Below are positions 18,750 through 30,862 of a stretch of DNA of 64,000 bases, piece by piece. The translations under genes and the position numbers were made by a program. Source of the DNA: Rhizophagus irregularis (Eukaryota > Glomeromycota > Glomeromycetes > Glomerales > Glomeraceae); contig NC_089429.1 in NCBI RefSeq assembly GCF_026210795.1, forward strand, positions 3,596,001-3,660,000. Direction: 5' to 3'. Position 1 is the first letter of the stretch, and each line of letters begins with the position of its first letter. A model generated the notes under the pieces. That model worked only from the letters and a program-made list of their open reading frames with translations, made no database searches and was not told the origin of the DNA.

Positions 18750-21700
18750 ATGTTGGGCAAAAAAACTGTTACTTTTGCTGATGATGTTAGGTCTGATACT
18801 TCCGAAGAAGCTTTTGAGAACTTAAAGAAAACTAATTATGCTGGCAAGAAGTTAACTGATCCTGTCAAAGAAGTTGAAGCAAGTATTTAATCTGAATACT
18901 TTCATTCATATTGCATAATAATTAAATTGTAAAATATTTATTTATTAGGATAAATGGCAACTTTTACCTGCCTTTCTTAAAGTTAAAGGATTAGTTAAAC
19001 AGCATATTGATTCTTACAATTATTTTGTTGAAACTGAATTAAAAAAGATAGTTCGAACAAATGAAATGATTACTTCAGATGTGGATCCATCATTCTGGTT
19101 AAAGTAAATAATTTTTAATCAAATATTTCTTCCAATCTGAATTAACATCTTGGACTATTTATATACAGATATCTTGATATAAGAGTTGGACCACCTGATA
19201 GACCTGATACGGACCATGAAGCACATGTAAACGTATTTACACCACATGAATGCAGATTAAGAGATCTAACATATTCTGGTAATATTTGTGTTGATATAGA
19301 ATATGTTCGTGGAAAGAAAAGGGTTGTACGTAAAAATACTATTATTGGTAAAATGCCAATTATGCTTAGGAGTTCCAAATGTGTATTAACTGATAAGTCT
19401 GAAGCTGAACTGGCAAAGATGTTTGAATGTCCATTAGATCCAGGTTTGTTAGTGTTTCTAAGTTTTGTTTGATGTAAATGTTACAATTAATTTATGAATT
19501 ATTTTATAGGTGGTTATTTTATCATAAAAGGTACAGAGAAAGTTATTCTCATACAAGAACAACTTTCAAAAAATCGTATAATCGTTGAAGGTGACAAAAA
19601 AGGTCTTGTACAGGCTTATGTTACAAGGTTATTATTGCTTTTTGATATTATTTTTTCTATTCCTTAAGTAAATTCAAGTTGTTAATAGCTTTAATTTATT
19701 ATTCTATAGTTCAACCCATGAGAGAAAAAGTAAGACATATATAGTAGCAAAGAATGATGCAAAAAATGATAAAATAACTTTGAAACATAATTCTATATCA
19801 GAAGAAATACCTATTGTAATAGTAATGAAGGTAAAGGATGTTCACTTTAATATTACCTAGAATCTCTTGATTTTTATATTTTATTTTATTGTTACAGGCA
19901 ATGGGAATTCAATCAGATAAAGAAATATCGCAACTTATTTCAGGAGGAAATCAAATCTTTTTAAACATGTTTTCACCAAATATAGAACAATGTGCAAAAA
20001 TGAAAATATTTACACAAAAACAAGCATTAGATTATATTGGAAGTAAAGTTAAAGTAACAAGAAAAATTGCAAATGTTAGGAGACCTATGGCAGAAGAAGC
20101 ACTAGAAGTATTATCAACTGTAGTACTTGCTCATGTACCAGTAAAAGATCTAAACTTTCAACCAAAATGTATTTATATAGCTATTATGATTCGAAGAGTT
20201 TTAATGGCCTTAGCTAATGAAAATTTGGTTGATGATCGAGATTATGTTGGAAATAAAAGACTGGAATTGTGAGTTAATTTGTTAAATTAGTAAGTTTTTG
20301 AATTATGCAAGTTTTTAATTTGTTTTAATCTTTAATTTAGAGCTGGATCTTTATTATCTTTGTTATTTGAGGATTTATTTAAAAAGTTTAACTTTGATTT
20401 AAAGATGAACATTGATAAACTGTTGAAAAAACCCAATAGAGCTACAGAATTTGATGCTCATAAACAATTAATGCAACATGGTGATAGTATTACTAATGGA
20501 TTTGTTAGAGCTATAGCTACAGGAAATTGGACATTAAAACGGTTTAAAATGGAAAGGGCTGGAATAACACATGTTCTTAGCAGATTAAGTTATATTGCAG
20601 CATTGGGAACAATGACAAGAATAACATCACAATATGAAAAAACAAGAAAAGTTAGTGGACCTAGAGCACTTCAGGTGAGTTTTCTTTCTAATTTGTTAAT
20701 GAAATAACAAATGAAAATTGTTGAAAGTCAGTCTTCTAAATTTCCTTTTAGATCAAAAATAACTTGATCAAATTATATTTGGGTTTTAGCCATCACAATG
20801 GGGGATGTTATGTCCTGCAGACACACCTGAAGGTGAAGCTTGTGGTTTAGTTAAGAACCTAGCTTTGATGACACACATTACAACTGATGATGAGGAACAA
20901 CCATTAAGACGACTAGCTTTCAATCTTGGTATAGAAGGTATATTTTGATAAATCTTAATGGGATAAATTTCATATTCTACCTAAACTTTAAAATTTACAT
21001 AGGCTAATTATTATTATAATAATAATGAAAAAAAGATGTTAATAGTTTGACTGGTGCAGAGCTGTATCGTAAAAATGCATATATGGTCTTTTTAAATGGT
21101 CTTATGCTTGGAATTACATGTCAACCAAATAATTTTGTTCATGATTTTAGACGATTGCGCCGATGCGGTAGAATTTCAGAATTTGTTAGCATATATGTTA
21201 ATCATCATCATAATGCTGTTCATATTGCTTCAGATGGTGGACGTGTATGTCGTCCTTTAATCATTGTAGAAAATAGAATACCTAAAGTCACTACAAAGCA
21301 CATTCAGGTAAATTATTATTTTTTTTTTATATTATTTATTTTTTAAACTTTTAAAATACAAATTAAAATTTTTATTTAAACACTTTAAGAAATTAAAAAA
21401 AGATGAAATGACATTTGCAGATTTCTTAGCACAAGGACTTGTCGAATACTTAGATGTAAATGAAGAAAATGATTCAAATATTGCTATTTATGAGCGTGAA
21501 ATAGTTAATGAAACTACACATCTAGAAATTGAACCCTTTACAATTTTAGGTGCTGTAGCAGGATTGATTCCTTATCCACATCATAACCAAAGTCCTAGAA
21601 ATACATATCAATGTGCCATGGGTAAACAAGCTATTGGTGCTATAGCATATAATCAATTAAGAAGAATTGATACATTATTGTACCTTATGGTTTATCCACA

Positions 21701-23044
21701 GCAACCTATGGTTAAAACAAAAACTATAGAATTAGTGGGATATGATAAGTTACCAGCAGGACAAAATGCTATAGTTGCAGTTATGAGTTATTCAGGTTAT
21801 GATATTGAAGATGCTCTTGTGTTAAATAAAGCATCGGTTGATCGTGGATTTGGACGTTGTCAAGTAATGAGAAAACATGTTGCACTAATGAAGAGATATG
21901 CAAATGGAACTTATGATCGTATTGGAGATCCTCCTGCACAAGTTGATTGTCCTACAGGACCTTCAGCTGATAGATTTAATATATTAGATTCTGATGGTAT
22001 AGCAGGAGTTGGGGAAAGAGTTATGCCAGGACAAGTTATTGTGAATAGACATACACCAACGAATTTATCAGCAAATATACCAGTTAATATGCCAATAGTA
22101 AATGCGCCAGTTATTCAATTTACTTGGAAACATTCACCATTAACATATAAAGCTCCAGAACCTGGATATATTGATAAAGTATGTGTAACTACAACAGAAC
22201 AGGAACAAACACTTATTAAAATATTAATAAGACAAACAAGAATACCAGAATTAGGAGATAAATTTTCTTCACGTCATGGACAAAAAGGTGTATGCGGTAT
22301 TATTGTACCACAAGAAGATATGCCATTTGCTGATTCTGGTATATGTCCTGATATTATCATGAATCCACATGGATTTCCTTCACGTATGACTGTAGGTAAA
22401 ATGATTGAATTACTAGCTGGTAAAGCTGGTGTATTAAAGGGCGAATTGCAATATGGTACTGCATTTGGTGGTAGTAAAGTTGAAGACATGAGTAAAATTT
22501 TGATTAAACATGGTTATAGTTATTCCGGAAAGGATTATGTGACATCTGGTAAGTCATTTTTACAAGTTTAAATGATTTAAATACCATTGCAAGAAACTTT
22601 TAAATTTTATCATTCAATACAGGTATAACAGGAGAACCATTGTCCGCGTACATTTTTTTTGGACCAGTATACTATCAAAAATTAAAACATATGGTAGTAG
22701 ATAAAATGCATGCAAGAGCAAGGGGACCAAGAGCAGTATTGACAAGACAACCAACAGAAGGACGTTCAAGAGATGGTGGATTACGTTTAGGTGAGATGGA
22801 AAGAGATTGTTTAGTTGGATATGGAGCAAGTATGTTATTAATGGAAAGATTGATGATATCATCAGACCAATTTGATGTACATGTTTGTGAACAATGTGGA
22901 TTACTGGGCTATAAAGGGTGGTGTCAAAATTGTAAATCTAGTAAATTTATGGTTACTATGCAAATGCCTTATGCTGCCAAATTACTTTTTCAGGAATTAC
23001 AAAGTATGAATATTGCTCCCAGATTAATTTTAGAAGAATTTTAA
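18750..23044 (+). CDS. RET1: RNA polymerase III second-largest subunit RPC2
   Basis: This subunit forms half of the polymerase III active centre, which makes tRNA, 5S rRNA and U6 in the nucleus. Eleven exons (18750-18878, 18949-19103, 19169-19443, 19510-19627, 19710-19830, 19898-20268, 20341-20674, 20790-20937, 21036-21307, 21390-22548, 22623-23044) join in phase to 1167 aa, close to the usual 1130-1150. Pol III-type signatures run the whole length: [62 protein letters not shown]-type region, [48 protein letters not shown], and the C-terminal zinc ribbon [16 protein letters not shown]. Phrases such as [19 protein letters not shown] separate it from RPB2 and RPA2. Intron 1 uses a GC donor (GCAAGT at 18879); only that choice keeps the frame. 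No lesion seen. Confidence 0.97.
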
Positions 23045-23984
23045 CATTAGTATAATTACAATAAATAATATTCATAATAGTTTTTTTTTTATTAATTTAA
23101 GAATAAAGTAATTAATTTAATGATATAACATTAAATTAAATCATATTCTAAAATTAGGCTTACTGATTTAAATATTTATAGCTTCTCAGTATTACGAAGA
23201 TAGATCTGAATTGACTTTTACGTGGTCAATTAATCATTTAATAAACCTTTAAGCAGTTAAAAACTTAACTCTGGCTGGCATTAAAGTTTGACTGAAATCA
23301 ATGTATCTTAAACACAATTTTATTATGTAAGAACTTTAAATATATAAAAACTCCGGTCACAATTTCGCTATTGTCATAATCTCATATTTTAACTAACAGA
23401 TAGGTTGTAGATAACCTATGCCTCCTACTGTCAAGATTTCTGGGTGATTTTTTCGTTAAAATATTTTACCCCCGAGTTCCTTGTATTAATTTTTTTACCT
23501 GAAGAAAAAGCCTAATGATCTAACTGATCACATTTACTGCAGTAGGTAAATGAACTCGTCAATCATAAGACTGATAAGAGTAATTTAAATCGTTGCGACA
23601 ACTAATTAATTATATTACATCAGAATTTCACTTGAATAGTTATATTAGGAACTTACTGTCTTATTTTTAGTTTTTACATTCATCATTACAGAAATATTTG
23701 AACATATTCTAACCTCATCATTAAATGCATTCTTATTAGATTTTATAGAGTAATCAAGCTATTCCAAAAATTTATGTATGTTTATGATTGCGTGATTAAG
23801 TGATGCATAAATTATTTATCAAAAAAATTATTCCATTATAAGCATAAAATGATTTATAGATAAACATCGAAAAGGAATTAAAAAGAAAAAAAAGAAAAAT
23901 TTAAATGAAAGCATTTTGCTTTGACTTCAATTCATTAATTCACTCAAAAAGAAACTCTAGAAAAAATTTTTTTTTCTTTGAAAA
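23045..23984. other. Intergenic region
   Basis: About 940 bp lie between RPC2 and the next gene. No ORF with coding character is seen. A hairpin-capable ATAGGTTGTAGATAACCTAT lies at about 23400. The 3' part should hold the promoter of the secreted-protein gene. Confidence 0.4.
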
Positions 23985-25228
23985 ATGAATCAATTCGTAA
24001 CATTCTCTATTTTTCTTTTTTCTCAATCGCTTTGGTTTATTCTGCTCCTTTAATTATGAATAAAAGGTAATTTTTTTTAACAACACCAATTCTTTTATAT
24101 ATACAGTGTGTAACAAAAAAAACTGTCATGTAATAAAAATGCGTATTATACGCTCAAAATAAATCTGATTTTTTTTGTGTAAATTGGATAATAAACCTAT
24201 GACCAAGACCTATATTATGAAGTTATAATTGCTTCATTATTTTTTTGAAAAATTTCGCTGTAAATATTTACTTTGAATAGAAAAATATAATAAAAAAATA
24301 AATTAAGATTACAAAGCATTTGAATATTGAATTTAAAACATTCAAATATTGTTAAGAATAATGTAAAAAAGTTGATACCAAAAATCAGCAGTATAAGAAA
24401 ACATTTATGGTAGAATTATGAGGAATTTACTCTTCAAAATTCCTCAATTTCGGTATATAGTAAAAAAGCTAAAAAATTATTCAAATTACAAAAATGCGTG
24501 TAGTTCTCTCAAAATAAGTCCATCATTTTAAAATGCAAAATAAACTTGAATATCAGGGCTACATTTTGACATCTTTCATGATCATAATGCTTTTTTCCTT
24601 CTTGAGAAAATTAACTACAAGTGTTGATTTTTGAAGAAAAAATATAATTTGAAATTTGTGAATTTATAATGAATACAAAGTCATTGAAAATTTCTCAAAT
24701 ATTATCAAGATCAATAAAAAAGTATAAATTAAAAATTTTTTTTTGATTATCTACTGCACTTTATGCAAAGAAATACACATTAATTCTAAATTAGTTACAA
24801 AAAAGTTTTAATCTAAAAAAATTATTATAAGCTTAATTATAAAAAAATTACTGCATTAAACACCATTTTAATTTACCATTGATAAGTTTTCAGCTTTCGA
24901 ATAAGCTATTTTACATATAAATTTGGTGCGATCATCATGGTGTTACAGACAATTTTTTAATTCCGATTTTTTTTGTTACACTGTAAATCAACCATCATTA
25001 AATGCTGCAAATGAAGAAGCAAATTTAAATCAACTCAAAGTCTCAGCTAGTACGACTCAAAATGATTCTGCTAATTTTTATGATTCTGATCAGGCGAATG
25101 CTTTATTCGTTTCCAAACGTAATGTCATTCCTGGAACCGGTTCATCAATTACACCTTACTTGACTTTTAATAGAGTAAATAATTTGGTTGCTGGTCGTGA
25201 TTCTTTTGTTAATGCATTTGGTTTTTAA
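23985..25228 (+). pseudogene. Putative small secreted protein gene split by a transposon
   Basis: Exon 1 starts at 23985 with MNQFVTFSIFLF. One base out of frame it continues FSIALVYSAPLIMNKR to a GTAATT donor at 24067. Together these would make a classical signal peptide with cleavage after VYSA, so a T-run indel has broken it. A Tc1-like element sits in the intron (24104-24983). The C-terminal exon to 25228 reads NQPSLNAANEEANLNQLK, VSASTTQNDSANFYDSDQ, ANALFVSKRNVIPGTGSS and VAGRDSFVNAFGF. An acceptor inside the right end of the element (ACAG at 24945-24948) joins in phase to exon 1. No known domain. It could be active if the T-run shift is a sequencing error. Confidence 0.5.
24104..24983. 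mobile_element. Tc1/mariner-type non-autonomous element, 880 bp, TA target
   Basis: CAGTGTGTAACAAAAAAAAC at 24104 is matched by the inverse of CAGTGTAACAAAAAAAATCG at 24983. TA flanks both ends (24102-24103, 24984-24985). CAGTGT-type ends with a TA duplication fit Tc1/mariner. The interior has repeated words (TTATAATGA-type, AAAATGCGT at 24138 and 24494) but no transposase. It lies in or at the edge of the intron of a secreted-protein gene. Confidence 0.8.
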
Positions 25229-25922
25229 TAACTTAAAAATACATATATATATATGTAATCTATTCTAGGAATTTTATATATTACTATATTTTTATTTTCA
25301 TTTTATATTTGTATTATATTAAAAATAAATAAAATTTTTAGTTTTTCATTTCACAATTTTTACATCAAAATTTTATGATAACTTTGAAATCGTGTAAATG
25401 TAAAATTAATTCTGTAATTTGAACTGTCACGTAAAACAACAACATATATACTTTCGTTTGAATGAATTTGAAGTATTTGCAGGAATAAAATGTAAATCCA
25501 ATTACCGACTCTGTTGAAAGGCACAACTTCATTACCAGTGTCCGTACAATATCAGAAATATAATTATCGTATGTGCGATAATTTATTATAAAATAGAGAT
25601 ATAAATTACATGATATATAAGATTTATTTTATAATACTAATGAATTTTGTATATTATCCTCCAATCGTCAGCTATAATATTTTAAGATATTTCTTTCTAA
25701 ATTTAATAAATAGAACCGTCGTAAGTAAATTCAAGGTAAAAAAGGTAAAATATTTTAAAAATATCAACAGATAAGTAAAAAATCATGAGAAGGTTTAAAT
25801 AATCTATAGCCAACAACCATTGACCGATATTCTAGTCGGGACGATTAATAAATGTAATACTATACTAATATTACAAGAAAATCAAGAAACTGTAAATAAA
25901 ATTAGTGAACTAAACTAGAGCA
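25229..25922. other. Intergenic region
   Basis: AT-rich sequence with short microsatellite (ATATATAT at about 25242). No gene is supported on either strand. Confidence 0.4.
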
Positions 25923-26179
25923 CTAATTATTAACTCCATCTGTATCGCAGCTACAACCATCACCGGAGCCACAACCAGCACCACCATCATTACAACGTTT
26001 CATGAGTTCGCTATATTTAACTATTAATTAAATGGTATCATAATTTAATAATTAATAATTTAAGTGCAGATAAAAAATTTTAAATCATACAAAACTTTAC
26101 CTTCACGGATAGGCGATGCGTGAACTGTCATGGCATGAACAATAAAAACAAGAGCGATAAACCAGAACAGAAATTTCAT
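25923..26179 (-). CDS. Small secreted Cys-rich peptide precursor, 58 aa
   Basis: Exons are 26179-26101 and 26020-25923, joined across an 80-bp intron (GTAAAG...AATAG) in phase. The product begins with a clear signal peptide, MKFLFWFIALVFIVHAMTVHA, with a cleavage site before SPIRE. A short propeptide, SPIREVKYSELMKR, ends in Lys-Arg, the Kex2 recognition pair. The remainder, CNDGGAGCGSGDGCSCDTD followed by GVNN, is 23 residues with four Cys and many Gly/Asp. The layout (signal, pro-region, KR, small Cys-rich peptide) is that of fungal secreted peptides processed in the Golgi. An effector or signalling role is inference. No homologue is recognised. The gene is missed by simple ORF scans because each exon is under 100 bp. 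Confidence 0.75.
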
Positions 26180-26784
26180 TGTAAAATATTGTTAGATTAA
26201 AGCGTTTAGTGATATTAATATTTGAATTTTTTTTTCTTTTTATCAAGTCATATATTTATATTTATCTTAATGATAGACGAACTTTTCAGACGAACCAATA
26301 ATTTAATATAATCCTTTTCTTGGCATTCTTTTTAACGCTTTTACATAATTTTATTAAGAATTGTGTGTCTCCATTATATAATTTCATTTTTGCAAATTTT
26401 TCTCCATTCTTATATGAATCGACGTATCAATCATATGCAAAAGTAAGTCCAAGGTTTTCCGTATAGCTGTAACCGACATGAATTTACTAAATACAATTTC
26501 ATTCTAATATGATATGCATTACGTGCACGAATTCCAAATTTGCAATAAGATCAAGTTTAGATAAAGCTTTTTCAATACGAATGGTTCATTATTGGTAATT
26601 TTCTTTTTTTTTTTTAGAGTTTTGGCCAGTCGGCGTTGTCATTTTGAAGATGAATAAAATTACCTGAACAAAAATTACCTGACTTAAGGAGTTATTTGAT
26701 TTGAAAGATAACAGACGATTAGCCGTTAGGCTAATCATTTTTAGTTCTATCAAATTAAGATATTTATCCCCTCATACGGTTACG
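26180..26784. other. Upstream region of the secreted-peptide gene
   Basis: No ORF is supported. A short inverted repeat, ATTAGCCGTTAGGCTAAT, lies at about 26718-26735. The remainder is AT-rich. Confidence 0.4.
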
Positions 26785-26932
26785 GTACATTTCGCCGAAA
26801 GGACGTTTCGCCGAAGGGACGTTTCGCCAAAGGGACGTTTCGCCGAAAAATAGGACCAACATTATGCAGAATTATAAATAACTCAGGCCAGAGATTATTT
26901 TTCGGCGAAATGGCTTTCGGCGAAATGTCCTG
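26785..26932. mobile_element. TTTCGCCGAA repeat / palindromic element
   Basis: Three to four tandem units of GGACGTTTCGCCGAAGG (about 17 bp) start at about 26786. Two inverse copies, TTCGGCGAAATGG and TTCGGCGAAATGTCC, end at about 26930, making a terminal inverted structure of about 145 bp. GGTAC/GATACC words border it. The CG-rich units stand out in this AT-rich window. A fold-back or MITE is the simplest reading. Confidence 0.6.
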
Positions 26933-27830
26933 ATACCATTTACGGTTAATTTACAATAAATATTGTCCGATCTATGTGATCTATCATTTCTAAAAAGATT
27001 TTAAGATTGTTGATAAATAATCCAAAATATAGTGATATGAAAATTGTATGGAGTTAAAGCAATCTTAACGATAAAGTCTGAAGTTTTTGATAGATTACTT
27101 TTATGATGGGATGAAAGAAAGTTATGGAAAACAAATTTCTTTTCCAAAAATTTATGGAAATCACATTTTTTAAATATTAACAATCAATACCAATATAAAA
27201 ACCTTTTACTACTCCAGAATATGAAGTTTTTCGATATAATACTATTCTAGCTGCAGCCTACCTTAAAAAAAATCAGGGAATTCACTACAAGTTACTACTG
27301 AACGTTAAAAAAGTTATTAAGGAATTGGAACCTTTAACATAATTTTAATCATATTAAAGGACAAATTTTGGTAGATATCATTGATCCCAAATGTATACTA
27401 TTTCGAGATGACGTCATGACGATACAAAATTGCTGTTCAATTTTATTCACGCTTTTTACAATCAATGGTGGTTTTGAAAAATATTGACGGCAATCTCAAT
27501 TGATTGACATCATTATGCCATAATCTTATTATTTATTCTTTTACGATTAGTCTTGAAATGGAAATCAAATAAAACTTTGAATCCTTATTAAGTTAATAAC
27601 ATATGAAATATTATTAATTTTTTTTAAAAGGTAGATATCTTAAAATAGTGATTTTACAATGGAGAGTACCGTATACGTTACATTCTATAATAATAAGGAT
27701 GTATACAAAAAAGTATTGATTAATTACATCATGATTCATGAAATTTCAATGACTAATTTTTTTTTTAGAAATATGATGATTTTCTCTCTCTCTCGAAGTA
27801 AAAAATCATTTTTTTTTCCAAACACGAATT
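26933..27830. other. Intergenic region upstream of the BTB gene
   Basis: No coding sequence is supported; short openings at 27001-27183 (minus) and 27659-27862 (plus) have no protein character. A TCTCTCTCTCT tract and poly-T precede the BTB start, typical of fungal promoters. Confidence 0.4.
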
Positions 27831-28661
27831 ATGACACAAAAAAGTTCTATTCATTATTATGAAGATGGGGATCTTTTAATAATAATTCAAGATACCATAT
27901 TTCGTTTACACAAGATTATATTATCAATTTCTTCAAAAATATTTCAAGATATGTTTGCTTACGCGAAACCATCTTCAAATGAAAATTTACCTACTATAAA
28001 ACTTGATGAAAATTCAATTAAACCATTCGAATATCTTATTTCTTTTATATATCATGATAAAAATTTTAAAATTACTTGGAATTGTGTAGAAGAAATTTCT
28101 CGACTTGGGGATAAATATGAAGTTGATATAGTACTTAAAGCTGTTGAAACATTTTTAGAACTTCATTTTGTTGAAAAACCTCTTTTTTCAATAATTTTGG
28201 CAGATCAATATCGATTTAAAAAAGTTTATAAGGAAACTTCAAAATTAATATTAGATGATTTACCAAAGTATAAATCAAAGAATGATGAACTTTTCCAAAA
28301 ACTTTCTACTAATACAAGATCTTTACTTCTTGAAAAATATTTGGATTATCATCTTTTATGGTCAGAACTTCTTTTGGTTTCTAGATCATATAAAAAACTT
28401 CCATGTTGTTTAAAAAATACATGTTTCGTAAATTATATTAATAATGATTTTATTTCAATTGATTTATCACAATCACAATCAACTTCTTTTCATTATTTTA
28501 AGGATTTTATAAAAAATTTTATTTCAAATAAGTCTGTACCTTGTCGTATTCATTATAATATTATGATGGAATTATGTGGTTTCTTTCAAAAATTTGAACG
28601 ACTTGAACGTGATAAAAATATTGATAGTGCTAATAGTTATTCTTTTATTGAAATGAAATAG
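27831..28661 (+). CDS. BTB/POZ-domain protein
   Basis: An intronless ORF of 276 aa. Residues about 8-95 form a BTB/POZ domain: YYEDGDLLIIIQD, FRLHKIILSISSKIFQDMF (the core LHK...S..F..MF pattern), then a variable loop and the conserved ITWNCVEEISRLGDKYEVD helix pair. A BACK-like helical region follows (KPLFSIILADQYRFKKVYKE). The C-terminal half has no named domain. BTB proteins usually dimerise and recruit substrates to Cullin-3 ubiquitin ligases; that role is family knowledge. A close paralogue sits inverted at 47018-47908, sharing the first nine residues but one. Single-exon BTB genes of this type form large families in Glomeromycotina. Confidence 0.9.
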   Translation: MTQKSSIHYYEDGDLLIIIQDTIFRLHKIILSISSKIFQDMFAYAKPSSNENLPTIKLDENSIKPFEYLISFIYHDKNFKITWNCVEEISRLGDKYEVDIVLKAVETFLELHFVEKPLFSIILADQYRFKKVYKETSKLILDDLPKYKSKNDELFQKLSTNTRSLLLEKYLDYHLLWSELLLVSRSYKKLPCCLKNTCFVNYINNDFISIDLSQSQSTSFHYFKDFIKNFISNKSVPCRIHYNIMMELCGFFQKFERLERDKNIDSANSYSFIEMK

Positions 28662-29240
28662 AATTATTTTAATTATATAATATAATTATACTATTACAGT
28701 AATGTATAATAAGATGTTGTAGTGATATTGTCCGTAGATAACAGTCAATTATTGATAAATTTATAACAAAGTTTTATAATACAATTTAATTTCCCCCTTT
28801 TTTTATACTTGTATTATAAGGTTAGCTTGATCGCCTTGATGATAACACGACTAACACGTTCATATTTCGATCTCATTGTATATAAAATTCTTATTAGACC
28901 TTTCTAGTTTCTTCCCCCCCCGAAATATTATGGAATAAAAAAAAAATTTTTTTCGTTTTAACGATATCAATTTTTTTTGCTATAGTTCACCATTTACGGT
29001 ATGTAATTAAATAAGTTTAGATGTAAATAATAAAAAATTTAATGATTATTAAAGGTCGAATTACGGTACTTAATAAGAACTTTTAAACAAATCACACATC
29101 ATTATAAATATTGATATTGTTTTATTTATTTTATTTTATTTTATTTTATTTTTTTTTGGTTTTTTTTTTTCGGGGGAAAAAAAACAATCTTTCAATTTTC
29201 TTCTTTGTAATCACGAAAGTTTTTCGTTTTTTCGTTCATT
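28662..29240. other. Intergenic region
   Basis: Contains a TTTTATTTTATTTTATTT pentamer tract at about 29121-29150 and a poly-C/poly-T run near 28910. No gene is seen. The 3' part is the promoter side of the PB1-type gene. Confidence 0.4.
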
Positions 29241-30862
29241 ATGGATGAAATAATCAATAAATCAAATCAGGCTAATGTTGTTTACGGGGCAGGTAAATTT
29301 GTATTACGAAAAAAAAAAAATTATAATTTATACTTTTTTTTTTTTAATAATGAAAATAAAAATAAATATTCTGTAAAGATTCTTCCTTTTCAAGAATGAA
29401 AAATACGCAAGTTAATGATGATGATGATGATATTGAATGGGTTATCCGTGACTCTAGTCCTACACCACGTAAGATTTATAAACTACGTATAGTCGAGTGT
29501 AATCATGTATACTGTATATATATAACATTAATATATTGAAAAAAAGGTCCACCACAACTTTCTAAACTTGTGAACAAATATGCGGATGATGATTATATAC
29601 GTGCACAATTAAGAAGGATCAAATTTTTTAGTTCAAAATTTCGTTTTTCTCCAGAAATACTTGCAGATGATACGAATCAAATGGCTCTTATTTTTAATCC
29701 AATTACATTAAGATTTTCTATTTGTTATGATGAAATGAAATATGAAGTAGTCATACCATATCATCAACTTTTGGGATGTACTATTAAAGATGAAAAAACG
29801 ATGGAGATTAGGTTTAAACGTGAATGCATGAAAATTGTAAGTTTTTCTTTTTTTTACTCATCATATATATATATATATTCAAAAAAAATTCTATCTTATT
29901 ATTATTTTTTAGTTTTTTTTTCATCAAGAAGGTTTTCCTTATGTATCTTCACCTGTAAAATTAGATGAAGATCCGACCAAAGGGAAATTTGCTTTTTGTG
30001 AGAGAATGGTTGTAAAAGCTTTACATGCTTCTGATTTTGGATTTTTGAAAAAGATTAAATTTGAAATGAGACAGATTGAAAATGCATCAAGATTAAAAAG
30101 AATTCAAAATATGGTAATTCATAATAAGAAATATATATATATATATATAATTCTGAAATTTATAGATTCATTAAATTTCGAATTTTAGTCTCACATTTTC
30201 TGAAAAAAAAAACAAATATATTATATATTATTATATCAGAAATTGTCCACTGAAGAAACTAGATCTGTTACTCGTAAAGTTACTACTTCGTTCCGCAAGA
30301 TCAAGACAAAAAACAATTCAAACTTTAATAAAAGCAATAAATTCGATCATGGATGTGAAATTAATTTAGATTGGAATTCGCAAAATCGTCGACAAAAACA
30401 TGTGAATGGTCAACAACATCAAAAGAGCAAAGTTCAGCATAATGAATATATTCCTAATAATAGAATGAATCGTTCTAATGAAAAAAACTCCATCTACGAA
30501 AATGATAATATTTATAAGAAACCAAAAGAACCGGAGAAGGTAATTTATACACATATACTGTATGTTGTATTTAATAAATGATTTTATAAGTTTTAACAAT
30601 TTTTTTTTTAAAGTTATATATTACGGTTACTTTTCCAACGCGAAAATATGTCATGTTTTATCCAATTGATGGTTCGTTATATTATCTTCAAATGCAACTT
30701 AAAAATCGATTTGAAAAAAGACATGAATGGCGTTTTCTCTGGTATAAATCAAGTAATGGTTATTGGGATAAATTAATTAATGAGAAGGATTGGCAATTTG
30801 CTATAAATGAAAGATTGATTGAAAAAGGTTTTATTAGGATTGAGATTTATATGAAGCCATAA
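29241..30862 (+). CDS. PB1-like C-terminal domain protein, paralogue 1
   Basis: Six exons (29241-29292, 29379-29468, 29547-29836, 29913-30113, 30240-30539, 30614-30862) join in phase to 393 aa. The N-terminus is acidic (VNDDDDDIEWVIRDSSPTPR). Residues about 75-200 form a globular domain (NQMALIFNPITLRFSI, YEVVIPYHQLLGCTIKD, FHQEGFPYVSSPVKL) that resembles the PH-like N-terminal region seen in some fungal RNA-dependent RNA polymerases, a tentative comparison. A basic Asn/Lys/His-rich linker follows. The last exon, LYITVTFPTRKYVMFYPIDG to WYKSSNGYWDKLINEKDW, has the look of a PB1 protein-interaction domain. A paralogue with the same final exon lies tail-to-tail at 31521-32894. Function unknown. 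Confidence 0.8.

Noticed and set aside
19142-19378. Minus-strand ORF inside RPC2
   Set aside because: Shadow of RPC2 exon 3; the plus-strand frame is clearly the conserved one.
18750-23044. Assignment as RNA polymerase II subunit RPB2
   Set aside because: The whole-length phrases ([37 protein letters not shown], the short C-terminal zinc ribbon) fit the polymerase III subunit, not RPB2.
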